DNA of 64,000 nucleotides from Gemmatimonadota bacterium (GCA_028287235.1 JAQBQB010000010.1:462351-526350), one strand, 5' to 3'; positions 8,942 through 19,000 are shown, counted from the first letter of the stretch. The notes: generated by a model not told the origin, from the letters alone. Numbers and translations are program-made.

Positions 8942-10428
8942 CGCGACACTCCGCCCGAGACGAGCCGCGGCCGGCCGTTGTCCAACGAGTGTGCGGGCGT
9001 CTGAAAGCGGTAGGTCTCACGGGCCAGCTCGTACGCGAGGGCACGCGCCATAACGCGCGCGTCGTCGAGGTCGATCACGTGGCGCGCCACGAGCCCGCCG
9101 AGGAAATTCGCGTCGACGCGACGCGACAGGTCGTGGCGCGCGGGAATCGAGCAAAACGCGCGCGTGTCATCGTTGAAGCCGGCGGTGTTGTAGATGCCGG
9201 CCGTCTCGGTGACCTGATGACGATAGCGCGTCATCCCCTCGATGGAATCGTGGAACCACCATGGTGGTCCGAGCCGAAGGGCCGGATAATGTCCGGCCAG
9301 CGGCGCCAGCTCGCGCGCATACGTCGACTCGTCGAGGGTGAACAGCACGAGCGTGAAGCGCGGATCGTTGCCGTACGCGTTGAGCAGTTCGGTCAGGTTG
9401 CGCGTGAACTCGGTCTGCACCGGAATGTCCGCGCCCTTGTCGGCGCCGAACTGCTCGGCCACCGCGCGGTTGTGGTCGCGGAGCGCGCCGGCATGGAGCT
9501 GCATGACCAGCCCGTCGTCGACCGACATGCGCGCCATCTCGATGAGCATGTGCGCCTCGAAGCGCATCTGGTCGGCCGCGGTCGCGTCGCCGCGCAAGGC
9601 GCGGCGAAACAGCTCGTCGGCGTCGGAGGGGGAGAGTCGCGCGGTGTAGGGCTCGACGACGGCGTGATCGGTCGCCGTGGCGCCCAACGACCGGAAGAAG
9701 CGACGCCGTTCCTGCAGCGCGCCGAGGAATGATGAGAGATCTGTAATCGGCCCGCCGTGCGCCGCCGCGAGCGCGCTCAGCTCGGCGCGCCAGTCCGGCG
9801 CGGCGATGCGGAACACCGCGTCGGGCCGGAAGGTCGGGACGACGCGCCCAGACCAGCCGGAATCGCGGAGCGCCTGGTGCGCGTCGAGCGAATCGCTCGC
9901 CTTGTCGGTGGTGGCGAGCACTTCGATGTTGAACCGCTCGTACAGCGCGCGCGGGCGGAACTCCGGCGTCGCCAGCCGCTCGGCGATCTGATCGTAGACG
10001 ACGTCGGCCGTATCGGCGTCGAGCTTTACTCGCACCCCGAACAGGTCGTACAGCTCATGGTCGAACCAGGCGCCGGTAGGCGTGCCGCGGAACAGATAGT
10101 AGTGCTCGGCGAAGCGCTTCCAGATCCTGCGCGGATCCTGCTCCACCGGCGTGCCGTCGCGAGACGGCACGCCGAGCGACTCGAGCGGCACGCCGCGCGA
10201 GTAGAGCATGCGGAAGATGTAGTGGTCCGGAACGATGAGGAGCGCGGCCGGCTCGGGAAACGCGTCGTCCGCGGCGAGCAGCGCGGCGTCGACGTGTCCA
10301 TGCGGACACACGAGCGGCAGGTCGCGGGTCTCTTCGTACAGCGCGCGCGCCGCCGTCCGTACGCTCGGGTTGGCGTCGAAGAACCGGTCGTCGTGGAGGA
10401 CGAGGGGCTGAGAGGTTCCGCGTCTCAT
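8938..10428 (-). CDS. uxaC: Uronate (glucuronate/galacturonate) isomerase
   Basis: First gene of the pectin operon; 496 aa. It isomerises D-galacturonate to D-tagaturonate, or D-glucuronate to D-fructuronate. The N-terminal VCPHGHVD motif (residues 40-47) carries the metal-binding histidines of this amidohydrolase-superfamily family. The C-terminal region has GHYPALRLGPPWWFHDSIEGM and GFNDDTRAFCSIPARHD, both highly typical of UxaC. Length is slightly above the usual 470. The ATG at 10428 is the first start in a long intergenic region shared with the divergent ROK regulator. Confidence 0.95.
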   Translation of the reverse strand: MRRGTSQPLVLHDDRFFDANPSVRTAARALYEETRDLPLVCPHGHVDAALLAADDAFPEPAALLIVPDHYIFRMLYSRGVPLESLGVPSRDGTPVEQDPRRIWKRFAEHYYLFRGTPTGAWFDHELYDLFGVRVKLDADTADVVYDQIAERLATPEFRPRALYERFNIEVLATTDKASDSLDAHQALRDSGWSGRVVPTFRPDAVFRIAAPDWRAELSALAAAHGGPITDLSSFLGALQERRRFFRSLGATATDHAVVEPYTARLSPSDADELFRRALRGDATAADQMRFEAHMLIEMARMSVDDGLVMQLHAGALRDHNRAVAEQFGADKGADIPVQTEFTRNLTELLNAYGNDPRFTLVLFTLDESTYARELAPLAGHYPALRLGPPWWFHDSIEGMTRYRHQVTETAGIYNTAGFNDDTRAFCSIPARHDLSRRVDANFLGGLVARHVIDLDDARVMARALAYELARETYRFQTPAHSLDNGRPRLVSGGVSR

Positions 10429-10481
10429 TCAGGGCTCATTTTCGTATCCACCCGGCGGATCGGCTTGCAGCGGGTCTGCAT

Positions 10482-10500
10482 TTGTTCAAATTACGAACAA
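10482..10500. promoter_or_regulatory. Candidate operator: TTGTTC-N7-GAACAA inverted repeat
   Basis: A perfect 6-bp inverted repeat, TTGTTC and GAACAA, separated by 7 bp, lies 54 bp upstream of uxaC and 126 bp upstream of the ROK regulator. ROK/NagC-type repressors bind AT-rich dyads in such positions, so this is the best candidate site for the divergent regulator. Binding is inferred from geometry only. Confidence 0.5.
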
Positions 10501-10576
10501 TATCGGGAATGCGTTAGTCCTTTTGTCCACCCAGGGTATATTGGCCGTTGGCGGAGCGAAGGTACGACCCGATGGC

Positions 10577-10618
10577 GTTCAACCGTAAACCGATGGGGTA
10601 CAATGTCTTACGTTGAAC
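10577..10618. promoter_or_regulatory. Second dyad with possible -10 box before the ROK gene
   Basis: GTTCAACCGTAA (10577-10588) faces TTACGTTGAAC (10608-10618), an almost perfect inverted repeat with one extra base on the left arm. Between them TACAAT at 10599-10604 looks like a sigma70 -10 box for the plus-strand ROK gene, giving a leader of about 15 nt. A dyad around the core promoter suggests autoregulation. No convincing -35 box is visible. Confidence 0.4.
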
Positions 10619-10625
10619 CGGCCGC

Positions 10626-11846
10626 ATGAGGAAGATCAACACTCGCAGCTTCGTTCGGGCCACCCGCTCCACCCCGCGCGAGATCAACCGCCAGATCCTG
10701 CTCAACCTCGTCCGCGAGCATCAGCCGATCTCGCGGGCCGACATCGCCCGCCGAATGCACGTGGGCCGCGGGATGGTCACGTCGCTCGTCAGCGAGCTCC
10801 TCGTGGACGGCTCCATCTATGAAGGCGCGACCATCGACGCGCCGCGCGGCCGCAAGCCGATGATGCTGTACGTGCGCACCCACGACCGCCTCGTCGTGGC
10901 GATCGACGTCCGCTTCACGCTCACGTACGTCATGCTGTGCGACTTCAACGGGAACAGCATCGCGCTCGAGACGTTCGAGACCGTGGTCGATCCCGCCGCC
11001 TTCGTCGCCACGCTCGGCCGCATGATTCCCAAACTGCTCAAGGCGCATCGCGCGGCCGGCAAGTGCAACGGCATTGGGCTCGTGGTGCCGGGCATGGTGG
11101 ACCAACGCACCGGCCGAGTGCTCAATGCGCCGCAGCTCGGCTGGCGAGACATCGACGTGCGCGACGCGCTCGCCGACGCCACGGGCTTTCCTGTGCACAT
11201 CGAGAACGCGCCAATCGCGTGCGCGCTGGCAAAGATGTGGCTCGGCCAGCGCGGCGGCGACGCGCCGCGAGACTTCGTCTACGTCACGGTGTCCGACGGC
11301 TTCGGCGCCGGCGTGGTCGTCAACGGCGAAGTCGTGCGCGGACACGACAGCTCGGCGGGCGAGTTCGGCCACGTGGCGGTCGACCCACGCGGACCGGTGT
11401 GCCTGTGCGGATCGCGCGGCTGCATCGAGGCGTACACGTCCAACCTCGCGACGGTCTCACGCTACCTGGGCCGCGAGTTCTCGCCCGCCGCCGCGCGCGA
11501 GCTGTTGCACGAGTCGGGCATCACCATCGATCAGGTCATCGCGCGCGGACGATCGGGCGACGCGGCGGCGCTCGCGGCGCTCGAGGAAACCGCGCGCTAT
11601 CTCGGACGCGGCCTTTCGATGATCGTGAACACGATCAACCCGGAGCAGATCTTCGTCGGCGGCGAGATCACGGACCTGTGGGACCGCCTCGCGCCGATCA
11701 TGCGCGAAGTGATCGAGGCGCGGGCGCTCACGTCGCGCGCCGCCGCGACGCCATTGATTCCCGACTCCACGGGAACGTATCCGCGGTTGCGTGGCGCCAC
11801 GGCGCTGGTTGCGGCGCCCCTCTTCGCAGCGCCGCGGGTCGCGTAG
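10626..11846 (+). CDS. ROK-family transcriptional regulator (NagC/XylR type)
   Basis: Protein of 406 aa. Residues 15-65 form a winged helix-turn-helix (STPREINRQILLNLVREH, then ISRADIARRMHVGRGMVTSLV). The rest is a sugar-kinase-like ROK domain with GIGLVVPGMVD near 150 and the ROK zinc motif: His249, then CLCGSRGCIE with Cys259, Cys261 and Cys266. It stands alone and divergent from the pectin operon, with dyads between the two, so it is the likely repressor of uxaC onward, released by a uronate or a pathway intermediate. The 3' end overlaps the convergent helix-hairpin-helix gene by 119 nt. Confidence 0.88.
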   Translation: MRKINTRSFVRATRSTPREINRQILLNLVREHQPISRADIARRMHVGRGMVTSLVSELLVDGSIYEGATIDAPRGRKPMMLYVRTHDRLVVAIDVRFTLTYVMLCDFNGNSIALETFETVVDPAAFVATLGRMIPKLLKAHRAAGKCNGIGLVVPGMVDQRTGRVLNAPQLGWRDIDVRDALADATGFPVHIENAPIACALAKMWLGQRGGDAPRDFVYVTVSDGFGAGVVVNGEVVRGHDSSAGEFGHVAVDPRGPVCLCGSRGCIEAYTSNLATVSRYLGREFSPAAARELLHESGITIDQVIARGRSGDAAALAALEETARYLGRGLSMIVNTINPEQIFVGGEITDLWDRLAPIMREVIEARALTSRAAATPLIPDSTGTYPRLRGATALVAAPLFAAPRVA

Positions 11847-12405
11847 ACGCCTTTCCGCGTTTCGTGGCCGGCCGCGGAATCACCGTGTCGACGGGTTCGG
11901 GAAAGCGATACGTGCCGGAGAAGGTGACGAGCGAGTCGATGCGCGCCAGGAACGCGGGACCTACTCCGCTCACACGGCGCAGCCCGTCGCGATTGAGAAA
12001 CGGTCCGTGTTGGAGACGGTCGGCCACGATGCGTTTCGCCATCGCGGCGCTCACTCCTGGCAACGAGTCGAGCTGCGGTGCGCTGGCCACGTCGAGGTCG
12101 AGCTTGCCGCGAATGTGGCCCGGACCGTCGGCCATCGTGGCGAGCGATGACTTCGCCGCCGAGTCGCGCGCGGTTGCTCGGCGCGTGCTATCCGTCGTTG
12201 GCCGCGTCGAGGCTCGGCGTCCACGGCCCTTCCCTCCCCGACCGGCGCGCGCCGACGAGTCGGCGGCCTGCGCCTGGCGCTCGAGCGCGGGTTGGACTGC
12301 GGGGGCTTCGTCCCGGCCCGCCGCGCGAAGGACTCGGACGCCGGCACCGAGGACCGCGACGGAGGCGATGAAGATGAGGGCTTTATGATCGGATTGGAGG
12401 GGCAT
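11728..12405 (-). CDS. ComEA-like helix-hairpin-helix protein
   Basis: Protein of 225 aa with an N-terminal hydrophobic anchor (about 9-25), a low-complexity Ala/Arg/Ser linker and a ComEA-type double helix-hairpin-helix at about 100-165: LDLDVASAPQLDSLPGVSAA, then GLRRVSGVGPAFLARID. Family members bind double-stranded DNA in the periplasm during competence, though many related proteins have unknown roles. No comEC or pilus genes are in the window. The basic C-terminal tail after the HhH region is encoded opposite the end of the ROK gene, so part of it may be fortuitous. A much shorter functional protein would not be surprising. Confidence 0.75.
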   Translation of the reverse strand: MPLQSDHKALIFIASVAVLGAGVRVLRAAGRDEAPAVQPALERQAQAADSSARAGRGGKGRGRRASTRPTTDSTRRATARDSAAKSSLATMADGPGHIRGKLDLDVASAPQLDSLPGVSAAMAKRIVADRLQHGPFLNRDGLRRVSGVGPAFLARIDSLVTFSGTYRFPEPVDTVIPRPATKRGKASTRPAALRRGAPQPAPWRHATADTFPWSRESMASRRRAT

Positions 12406-12475
12406 GGAACGAAGGTACGGCGGCGGCGTTTGGAAGCGGCATCAATAGAACGCGAGTGAAATCGCTGGATTGCGC

Positions 12476-12527
12476 GGAGCTCGTAGTTCGGAGCTCGATG
12501 CTCAAGGCTCGCTGCTGGCGCTCGGCC
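12476..12527. repeat. Family C repeat (GCTCGTAG... GGCTCGCTGCTGG)
   Basis: The stretch GGAGCTCGTAGTTCGGAGCTC followed by AAGGCTCGCTGCTGGCGCTCG closely matches 33445-33482 (GTAGCTCGTAAGCTCACGGCTCGCTGCTGGGGCTCG). It ends in the palindrome CTCGGCCGAG. It sits in the gap between the helix-hairpin-helix gene and the PadR gene, where I see no gene. Confidence 0.55.
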
Positions 12528-12595
12528 GAGAGCAGCTTGTTCGCATCCCGGGCGTCTCAGTATCTTCCTATCGACACTCTATACGTGAGCCACCT

Positions 12596-12928
12596 ATGGC
12601 CGCACGCTCCACGTCGCTCCTCCAAGGCACCCTCGACCTGCTCATCCTGCGCGCCCTGTCGCTTCAGGAGCTGCATGGACTCGGCGTTGCGCGGCGCGTC
12701 GAGCAGCTCACCAACGGCACCTTTCAGGTGAAGCCCGGATCGCTGTTCCCGGCGTTGCATCGGCTGGAAGAGGCGGGCTGGCTCGCGGCGTCGTGGGGCG
12801 TCTCGGAGAACAACCGGCGCGCGAAATTCTATCGGCTCACGAAGACGGGGCGCCAGCAGCTGGAGCGCGAGACCGGCGAGTGGAACCGGATCTCCATCGC
12901 GATCACCGCGGCGCTGCACGCCACCTGA
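12596..12928 (+). CDS. PadR-family transcriptional regulator
   Basis: Small winged-helix regulator of 110 aa. The start MAARSTSLLQGTLDLLILRAL, followed by HGLGVARRVEQLTNGTF, VKPGSLFPALHRLEEAGWL and a KFYRLTKTGRQQL wing, matches PadR proteins closely. The C-terminal helix (EWNRISIAITAAL) is the dimerisation part. The frame is open upstream, but I chose the ATG at 12596 because it begins the conserved domain. In this kind of genome such small PadR proteins often regulate adjacent membrane ABC permeases, but none is next to it here, so the target is unknown. Confidence 0.9.
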   Translation: MAARSTSLLQGTLDLLILRALSLQELHGLGVARRVEQLTNGTFQVKPGSLFPALHRLEEAGWLAASWGVSENNRRAKFYRLTKTGRQQLERETGEWNRISIAITAALHAT

Positions 12929-13114
12929 GCGAACGGCAACGAACGGCACCTAACGGCCGCGTTCGTTGGTCAACCTTCGGATTCCACGGGGGTAGAGAGT
13001 GCGACCCGCCGATGGCGGCCGAACCACAACCGAACACCTCGCCGCGATACGGCCCGACGCCAGAAGCCAGTAGCCGCGTTATGCTTAACGCTGCTCTCAC
13101 ATACGAGACTGCCC

Positions 13115-14797
13115 ATGAAGTTGCTGTCCTCCCTGTTCCTGACGGCGTCGTTCGCGATCGCCGCATGCGGCGCGCCGGCCACGGTCGCCACCACGGTGCC
13201 CGCGCCGACCCCGGTCCGCGAGCAACCCACCGCCGCCGCCGTATCGGTCGGACGAGTGCCGGCCGTCACGCTCACCGAGGCGCCACGCAACTGGCAGCTG
13301 CTCGACGAAGCGTCGGATCACGTGCCGGGCATCAGCGCCGAGCGCGCGATGAAGGAGCTGCTGGCCGGTAAGTCGCCGCGGCGCACCGTGCTCGTGGCGA
13401 TCATCGACAACGGCATCGACACGTCGCACGTCGACCTCAAAGCGAACCTCTGGGTGAACCCGAAGGAGATCGGCGGCAACGGCAAGGACGACGACAACAA
13501 CGGCTTCGTCGATGACGTGCACGGCTGGAACTTCATCGGCGGACGCGACGGCGCGGACGTCCACTGGGACACCTTCGAGGTGACGCGCGAATACGCGCGC
13601 TGCCACGGCAAAGCGGCCGCGAGCGGTGTGCCGGCGATCAGCGACGCAGCGCGCTGCACGCAGATCGACGCCGACTACGACAAGCAGCGCAAGTCCATTG
13701 AAGGGTCGGTCGGGAACTACCGCGAGATTCACACGATGTTGCAGCAGATCCTGCCGGTGCTCCAGAAGGCGGTCGGCAGCGATTCGTTGACCACCGAGCG
13801 GGTGCGCGCCGTTCCGATGTCGTCGGCCCAGGTGACCCAGGCGCGGCAGGTCTATCTCGAGCTCGCGGCGCAGGGCGCCACGCCGTCGGTGATCGAGGAC
13901 GGTCTCGCGTCGCTCGAGGGTCAACTCAAGTACGCGCTCAACCCGGACTACAATCCGCGCACCGTCGTCGGCGACAACTACGCCGATCCGAGCGAGCATC
14001 GCTACGGCAACGGCGACGTGATGGGGCAGGACGCGAAACACGGTACGCACGTCGCGGGCATCATCGGCGCGGTGCGCGGAAACGGCACCGGCATCGACGG
14101 CATCGCGCCGGCGGTCAAGTTCATGATGATCCGCACGGTGCCCGACGGCGACGAGCGCGACAAGGACGTGGCCAACGCCATTCGCTACGCGGTGGACAAC
14201 GGCGCGCAGATCATCAGCATGAGCTTCGGAAAGGCCTACTCGCCGTTCAAGGCGGCGGTCGACGAGGCGGTGAAGTACGCGGACTCGCACGGCGTGCTGA
14301 TGGTGCACGCGGCGGGCAACGACGGCGCCGACTTGAGCAAGGGAAAGAACTTTCCGAACCAGTACTACATCGGCGGCGGCCGCCCGCGGAACTGGATTGA
14401 AGTGGGTGCGTCGTCGTGGAAGGGCGGCGACAGTCTCGCGGCGCCGTTCTCCAACTACGGCCACGAACAAGTGGACGTGTTCGCCCCCGGCGTCGACATT
14501 CTCTCGACTATTCCCGGCAACAAGTACGAGCGCGACAGCGGCACGAGCATGGCCGCGCCCGTCGTGAGCGGACTCGCGGCACTGGTGATGGACTACTATC
14601 CGAACCTCACCGCGTCCGACGTTCACGACATCATCGTGAAGTCGGTGACCAAGTTGAGCGATCAGATGGTCGTGCGGCCGGGCGAAGACAAGCAGCGCGT
14701 GCCGTTCGGATCGCTCTCGGCGTCGGGCGGAATCGTGAACGCCTACAACGCGCTGAAGATGGCCGACGAGATGAGCAACGGAAAAGCGCGGCCGTAA
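13115..14797 (+). CDS. S8 family (subtilisin-like) serine protease, lipoprotein
   Basis: Secreted endopeptidase of 560 aa. The N-terminus is a lipoprotein signal with the lipid-attachment Cys18 in SFAIAAC. The catalytic triad is complete: Asp98 (AIIDNGID), His309 (KHGTHVAGI) and Ser478 (SGTSMAAP), with the oxyanion Asn in HAAGNDGA near 400. Between Asp and His there is a large insertion of about 200 residues, much of it helical, which is longer than in classic subtilisins. No C-terminal sorting domain is visible. The neighbours (PadR regulator, M28 peptidase) do not indicate a specific substrate; general extracellular protein degradation is likely. Confidence 0.92.
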   Translation: MKLLSSLFLTASFAIAACGAPATVATTVPAPTPVREQPTAAAVSVGRVPAVTLTEAPRNWQLLDEASDHVPGISAERAMKELLAGKSPRRTVLVAIIDNGIDTSHVDLKANLWVNPKEIGGNGKDDDNNGFVDDVHGWNFIGGRDGADVHWDTFEVTREYARCHGKAAASGVPAISDAARCTQIDADYDKQRKSIEGSVGNYREIHTMLQQILPVLQKAVGSDSLTTERVRAVPMSSAQVTQARQVYLELAAQGATPSVIEDGLASLEGQLKYALNPDYNPRTVVGDNYADPSEHRYGNGDVMGQDAKHGTHVAGIIGAVRGNGTGIDGIAPAVKFMMIRTVPDGDERDKDVANAIRYAVDNGAQIISMSFGKAYSPFKAAVDEAVKYADSHGVLMVHAAGNDGADLSKGKNFPNQYYIGGGRPRNWIEVGASSWKGGDSLAAPFSNYGHEQVDVFAPGVDILSTIPGNKYERDSGTSMAAPVVSGLAALVMDYYPNLTASDVHDIIVKSVTKLSDQMVVRPGEDKQRVPFGSLSASGGIVNAYNALKMADEMSNGKARP

Positions 14798-14799
14798 GC

Positions 14800-14964
14800 C
14801 AGTGTCATCCTAGCGTAGCGTAGTGTCATCCTGAGCGTAGCGAAGGATCGCTTTCCATGGAGAGCGATCCTTCGTCGTATTCACTCCTCAGGATGACACT
14901 CGTTGCAAACGATCGCTTTCCATGGAGAGCGATCCTTCGTCGTATTCACTCCTCACGATGACAC
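14800..14964. repeat. Family B REP-like palindromes, duplicated
   Basis: This gap holds TGTCATCCTGAGCGTAGCGAAGG followed by the hairpin GGATCGCT...AGCGATCC, then CTCAGGATGACA, and a second, direct copy of the hairpin and right arm (from about 14910) ending ACGATGACA. The element lies between the convergent S8 and M28 genes, and the M28 stop codon touches its edge. The hairpins could also act as a bidirectional terminator. Confidence 0.85.
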
Positions 14965-15930
14965 TCATTTCACCAGCGTCACCGCCACGTCACCCACCAC
15001 CTGCAGGCTCTTCGCCGAAATCTTGTCGAAGGTGTCCTGCGTGGTGTGGTGATAGTTCGGGCTCACCGGCGTGAACGCATCGTGGACTCTTGGCAGCACG
15101 CCAAACTGGATGTCGATGATGTCGATGACGCGCAGGCCCTTCTTCAGGAGCGGCAGGTGGTCGTCGGTGATCTGCTGCCCGACCTGGTTGATGAAGTACT
15201 TGCCGTAGCCCAGCTCCGCGGCGGTGGTCCAGACGCGGTTCACGACTTCGGGGGCCATCTGCACCGAGTTCGCCTCTTGATAGATCTGTAAATCGGCGTC
15301 GCCGATCATGTCGAACAGCGCGCCGTACAGCGGCTTGTAGTCGGGCGACGGCAGATGGTCGGCGAAATACTGCGACCCGAACAGCGCGTCGCGGTAAGCA
15401 CCGGTGGTGTCGGGATCGAAGCCGCCCCAGTCCTCGCCGTCGACGAACAGCAGGTCGACGCCGACCGACGGCGGTGTCTTCTTGAAGACATCGGCCATGG
15501 CGACGAACATCCCGACTCCCGACGCGCCGTCGTTTGCCGCCGGAAACGACTGCGTCTTCGCGCCGAGGTTCGGATCCTCGTCCGCGGTGGGACGGGTGTC
15601 CCAATGGGTGAGGTACAGCACGCGCTGCGTCGCGGTGGGATTGAAGCGCGCGAGGATGTTCCGCAGCGGCAGCTTCACGCCCTTCGCGGTCGTCTGCGTC
15701 CAGCTCTGCACGATCACGCTGTCGGTGCGCTTCTTCATCTCGGCGACGATCCAATCCCCCGCTTTCTCGTGCGCGGGTGTTCCGGGCACGCGCGGTCCGA
15801 AGTCGAGCTGCGCTTTGGCAAAGCCCAACGCGGCCTGGCCGTCGAACGAGGTCTTGGGACCGGAGAAGCGGTCTTTGACTTGGTCGCAGCCGGCGAGCAG
15901 GACGAGCAGGAGGAGAGTCGATTTACGCAT
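14965..15930 (-). CDS. M28 family metallopeptidase / glutaminyl cyclase-like lipoprotein
   Basis: Predicted lipoprotein of 321 aa (lipid Cys15 in VLLAGC) with a zinc-peptidase fold of the M28 family, closest in style to the glutaminyl-peptide cyclotransferase subgroup. Metal-binding and catalytic motifs visible: THWDTRP near 128, ANDGASGVG near 152, DGEDWGG near 186 and the late HHTTQDTFDKI near 300. It could be an aminopeptidase or form N-terminal pyroglutamate on exported proteins; sequence alone does not decide. The stop codon abuts the family B repeat. Confidence 0.85.
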   Translation of the reverse strand: MRKSTLLLLVLLAGCDQVKDRFSGPKTSFDGQAALGFAKAQLDFGPRVPGTPAHEKAGDWIVAEMKKRTDSVIVQSWTQTTAKGVKLPLRNILARFNPTATQRVLYLTHWDTRPTADEDPNLGAKTQSFPAANDGASGVGMFVAMADVFKKTPPSVGVDLLFVDGEDWGGFDPDTTGAYRDALFGSQYFADHLPSPDYKPLYGALFDMIGDADLQIYQEANSVQMAPEVVNRVWTTAAELGYGKYFINQVGQQITDDHLPLLKKGLRVIDIIDIQFGVLPRVHDAFTPVSPNYHHTTQDTFDKISAKSLQVVGDVAVTLVK

Positions 15931-16052
15931 GAGCTGGAACTTCCGAGAGGATTATTGATGAAAGACGGCGGCCAACAAGAACAACTGCAGAGCACGGACA
16001 AGAACCGGTTTTGACGGACGGTCACGGTCCGTGTTCGTCCGCGATCCGCAGC

Positions 16053-19000
16053 TCACGGCTTCGGCCCACCAAACACTCGCAGCTCCAACACCGTCGAGAA
16101 CACGGTCTGCGCAAATTTCCGGCTCAGATTGTTGTCGAACGTCACGATCTGCGAGCCCTGGAACGTGAACGTCAGATTCTCGTTCAGGTTGGTATCCGCC
16201 GTGAGATTGAACGATTGCCGCCCGTTGTCCTGCAGCCGGCTTTGAAACACGCCGGTCTCGCTCAACACGTTCGTCGTATTGCGGCTCGATTGGAAGCTGG
16301 CGCGCGTGCGAAGGTCGCTGCGCAGTCCCAGCCCCCAGCTCTCGGGAATATGGAACGACCGGCCGGCGTCGATACTGAACTCGTTCACGTGCGTGAGCGC
16401 AGTGCTTCCGGGAAGACTGTCGATGCGCCGGCTCAAGCTGTACCGCGCACCGGTGCTCAAGCTTCCGCGCCCGGCCCATACCACCGATCCACCGAGCGGA
16501 AAGGTCTCGATGTGAGTATGGCGGATCTCCGAGGGCGTGTCGGTGAACAGGCTCGGCAGCGAGACCGTGACGTCGCTGCGCACGTAGCCGACGTTCGCGT
16601 CGAGATTGGATATCGCCCCCGTCACCACCGCCGGCCGATACGCCCAACGGAGGGTGGCGTCGGGGAATTGCGTCTGCGAGCCGTTCACCTCCGCCTGCGA
16701 CGCATCGGGCCGGCCGATCCAGTTGAGCGTATTGGTGCGGCTGTAGCGATTGACGAACGACGTTCCGAGCGGCAGCAGCACCACGCCCGAGGCGGCCAGC
16801 ACGCCGGTCTGCCCCGCCGTGCTCGCGCTGATGCCGTTCACCGTGCGGAACGAGCCCGGTCCGCCGAGGCCGAACTGAAAGAGGAGCGGCGCGCCGACGG
16901 GGGCGGCGTCGAGCGCCGAGAGCAGACTGCGCGTGTACGACACGTCGACTGGCGCGAACAGCGTTCCGATCCGCCGTACGAAGCTCGAGTCGCGCGAGTA
17001 GAGCGTGAACGCTCTCGCGATGTCGACGGTGGTGCCGACGCTCGCGGTCTGCGCCGCGGTCATGCGCCGCGGCAGCGTGAACGACGCCGCCGTCGCCAGC
17101 GAGTCGCGCGCGGCGAGCACGCTGTCCACGCCCACGACTCCGGGCAGCGGCACGAGCGAGCGGACGTTCGGATCGCGCAGCATGCTGAATTGCGTGCCGA
17201 ACTCGCCGCGCGGGCGAAGCCACGCCGAGAACGCCGGCGAGAAGGCGACGCTCGTGAACATCGAGCGGTCGCGCTCGAAGCCGGCGTTCGCGCCGAACAG
17301 ATCGCGGCGCTGGTGCGTCGCAACCACGGCCATCGTACTCGTGTCGCCGTAGTTGCGCAGGTCGCGCACCGACTGAATCTCCCAGCGCGCATTGAGCCCG
17401 CTCGTGGGCCGAAGCTCCAGCACGCTGCCGTTCCGCCAGAGCCGGCTCTCCGCCACGCTCACCGATGGCTGGTCGGTCGCCGCGCCGCCCGGCAGGATGA
17501 ACGACAGCCGGCGGTCCGACGCGCGCACCACGCCGCTCGTAAACCGGAGCTGCGCCGGATTCCAGCGGAACGCGCTCCCGCGCAACGTGCTGATCGGCCC
17601 GGCCTGCAACACCTCGGGCAGCGCGCCGAGCACGCCGTCGAACCAGACGGGCAGATGCAGGGTGCGCGCGCTATCGTCGGTCACGAGGTAGTCGACACCG
17701 ACGGTGAAATTGTGCGCGTTGCCGTCCTGGTACTCCGTACGGTCGATGCCGCTCACGTAAGTACCGGTGGCCGAGAGGTTGTTGATCAACGGTCCGAGGA
17801 ACGCCGAGCTCACCGGCGTCGTGCGCCGAACGCTCAGGCTGTACGTCGTCAAGTCGGTCTTCGGGGTTCGAAGTCCGGGAATTCCCTTCCCCGGAATGTC
17901 CGTCTGCGACAGATACAGCGGGTCGTTGGCCAATGAGACTTTCGTGATCGTCAACGGGAGCGAAAACCCGACGCCGCGCGGCAGCAGCTTCTCGAGGTTC
18001 ACCGTCGACGCCATGTCGACGTTCCGCTCGGACAGGAACGTCGGCTGCTCGGCGAGCTGGCGGAAGTTCGGATCGCGGTTGCTGACGTTGACGCGGAAGT
18101 CGGCGAACCCGCCGGCGTTCGCCGTCATCGAAATCTGTCCGGCGTAACCCGCCGTGTTGACTTGGTGGTCGAGCCGAATGTCGTCGACCCAGAGCTCGAG
18201 GGTGTCGCCCGGTGCAATGCTCGACGCGCCCGCCGTTGCGGCGACGCGCACGATGCCGACCGCCAGCTCCTGCACCGCGGCGAGATTGGGCGCCGTCACC
18301 GCCGGGTCGACGGTGTAGACCATGTAGCCGTTGTCGCACGCGGCGAAGCGGTGGCTCACCTGTCCCACGGGCAGGGGCGACGCGACGATGATCGCCGAAT
18401 CGACACCCGTACAGGCGATCGATTCTTTCTTGCCCGCGAGATACTCCTTTTGAATCTGCGCGCGCAATGCGACGAACCGGTTGAAGTCCAACGCGACGTC
18501 GGTCCACGCGGCAGCGGTCTGTCCGCTGCTCGCCGGCGTGCGATAGAGATAGAAGTTGTTTTCGTCGCGCCCGACCTTCACGTACATCTGCAGGTCGCCG
18601 TTCTGGCCCCAGCCGTCGCCATGACCGCGGCCCCAGACGCGCAGCTGCTGATAGCCGAGGTAGTACTGCGGGCCGGCGGGGAAACGGAAGAACGTCTCGG
18701 CGCGATGGTAGACCGGCATGTTGCCGGCCTGAATCCGCATCGAGTGCTCATTGATCTGGGTGAGGCCCGTGGAGAATTGCGCCAGCTTGGTGTCGGCCTC
18801 GTCGGTCACGCCCGGCGGCGGTTGGTAGACGAGCGTGGCGCTGGAGTCGTTCGTGCCGATCGACGATGCGATGACGAAGCCGCCGTCGGGCTGGATGCCC
18901 GCCACGCCGCGCAGCGTCTGGCTGCTGCGCACGAGCCAGGGCGCGCCGGTCACGCGCAGCTCGGCGATCGGCACCTGCGTCGTCTCTTCGGGATCCTCGG

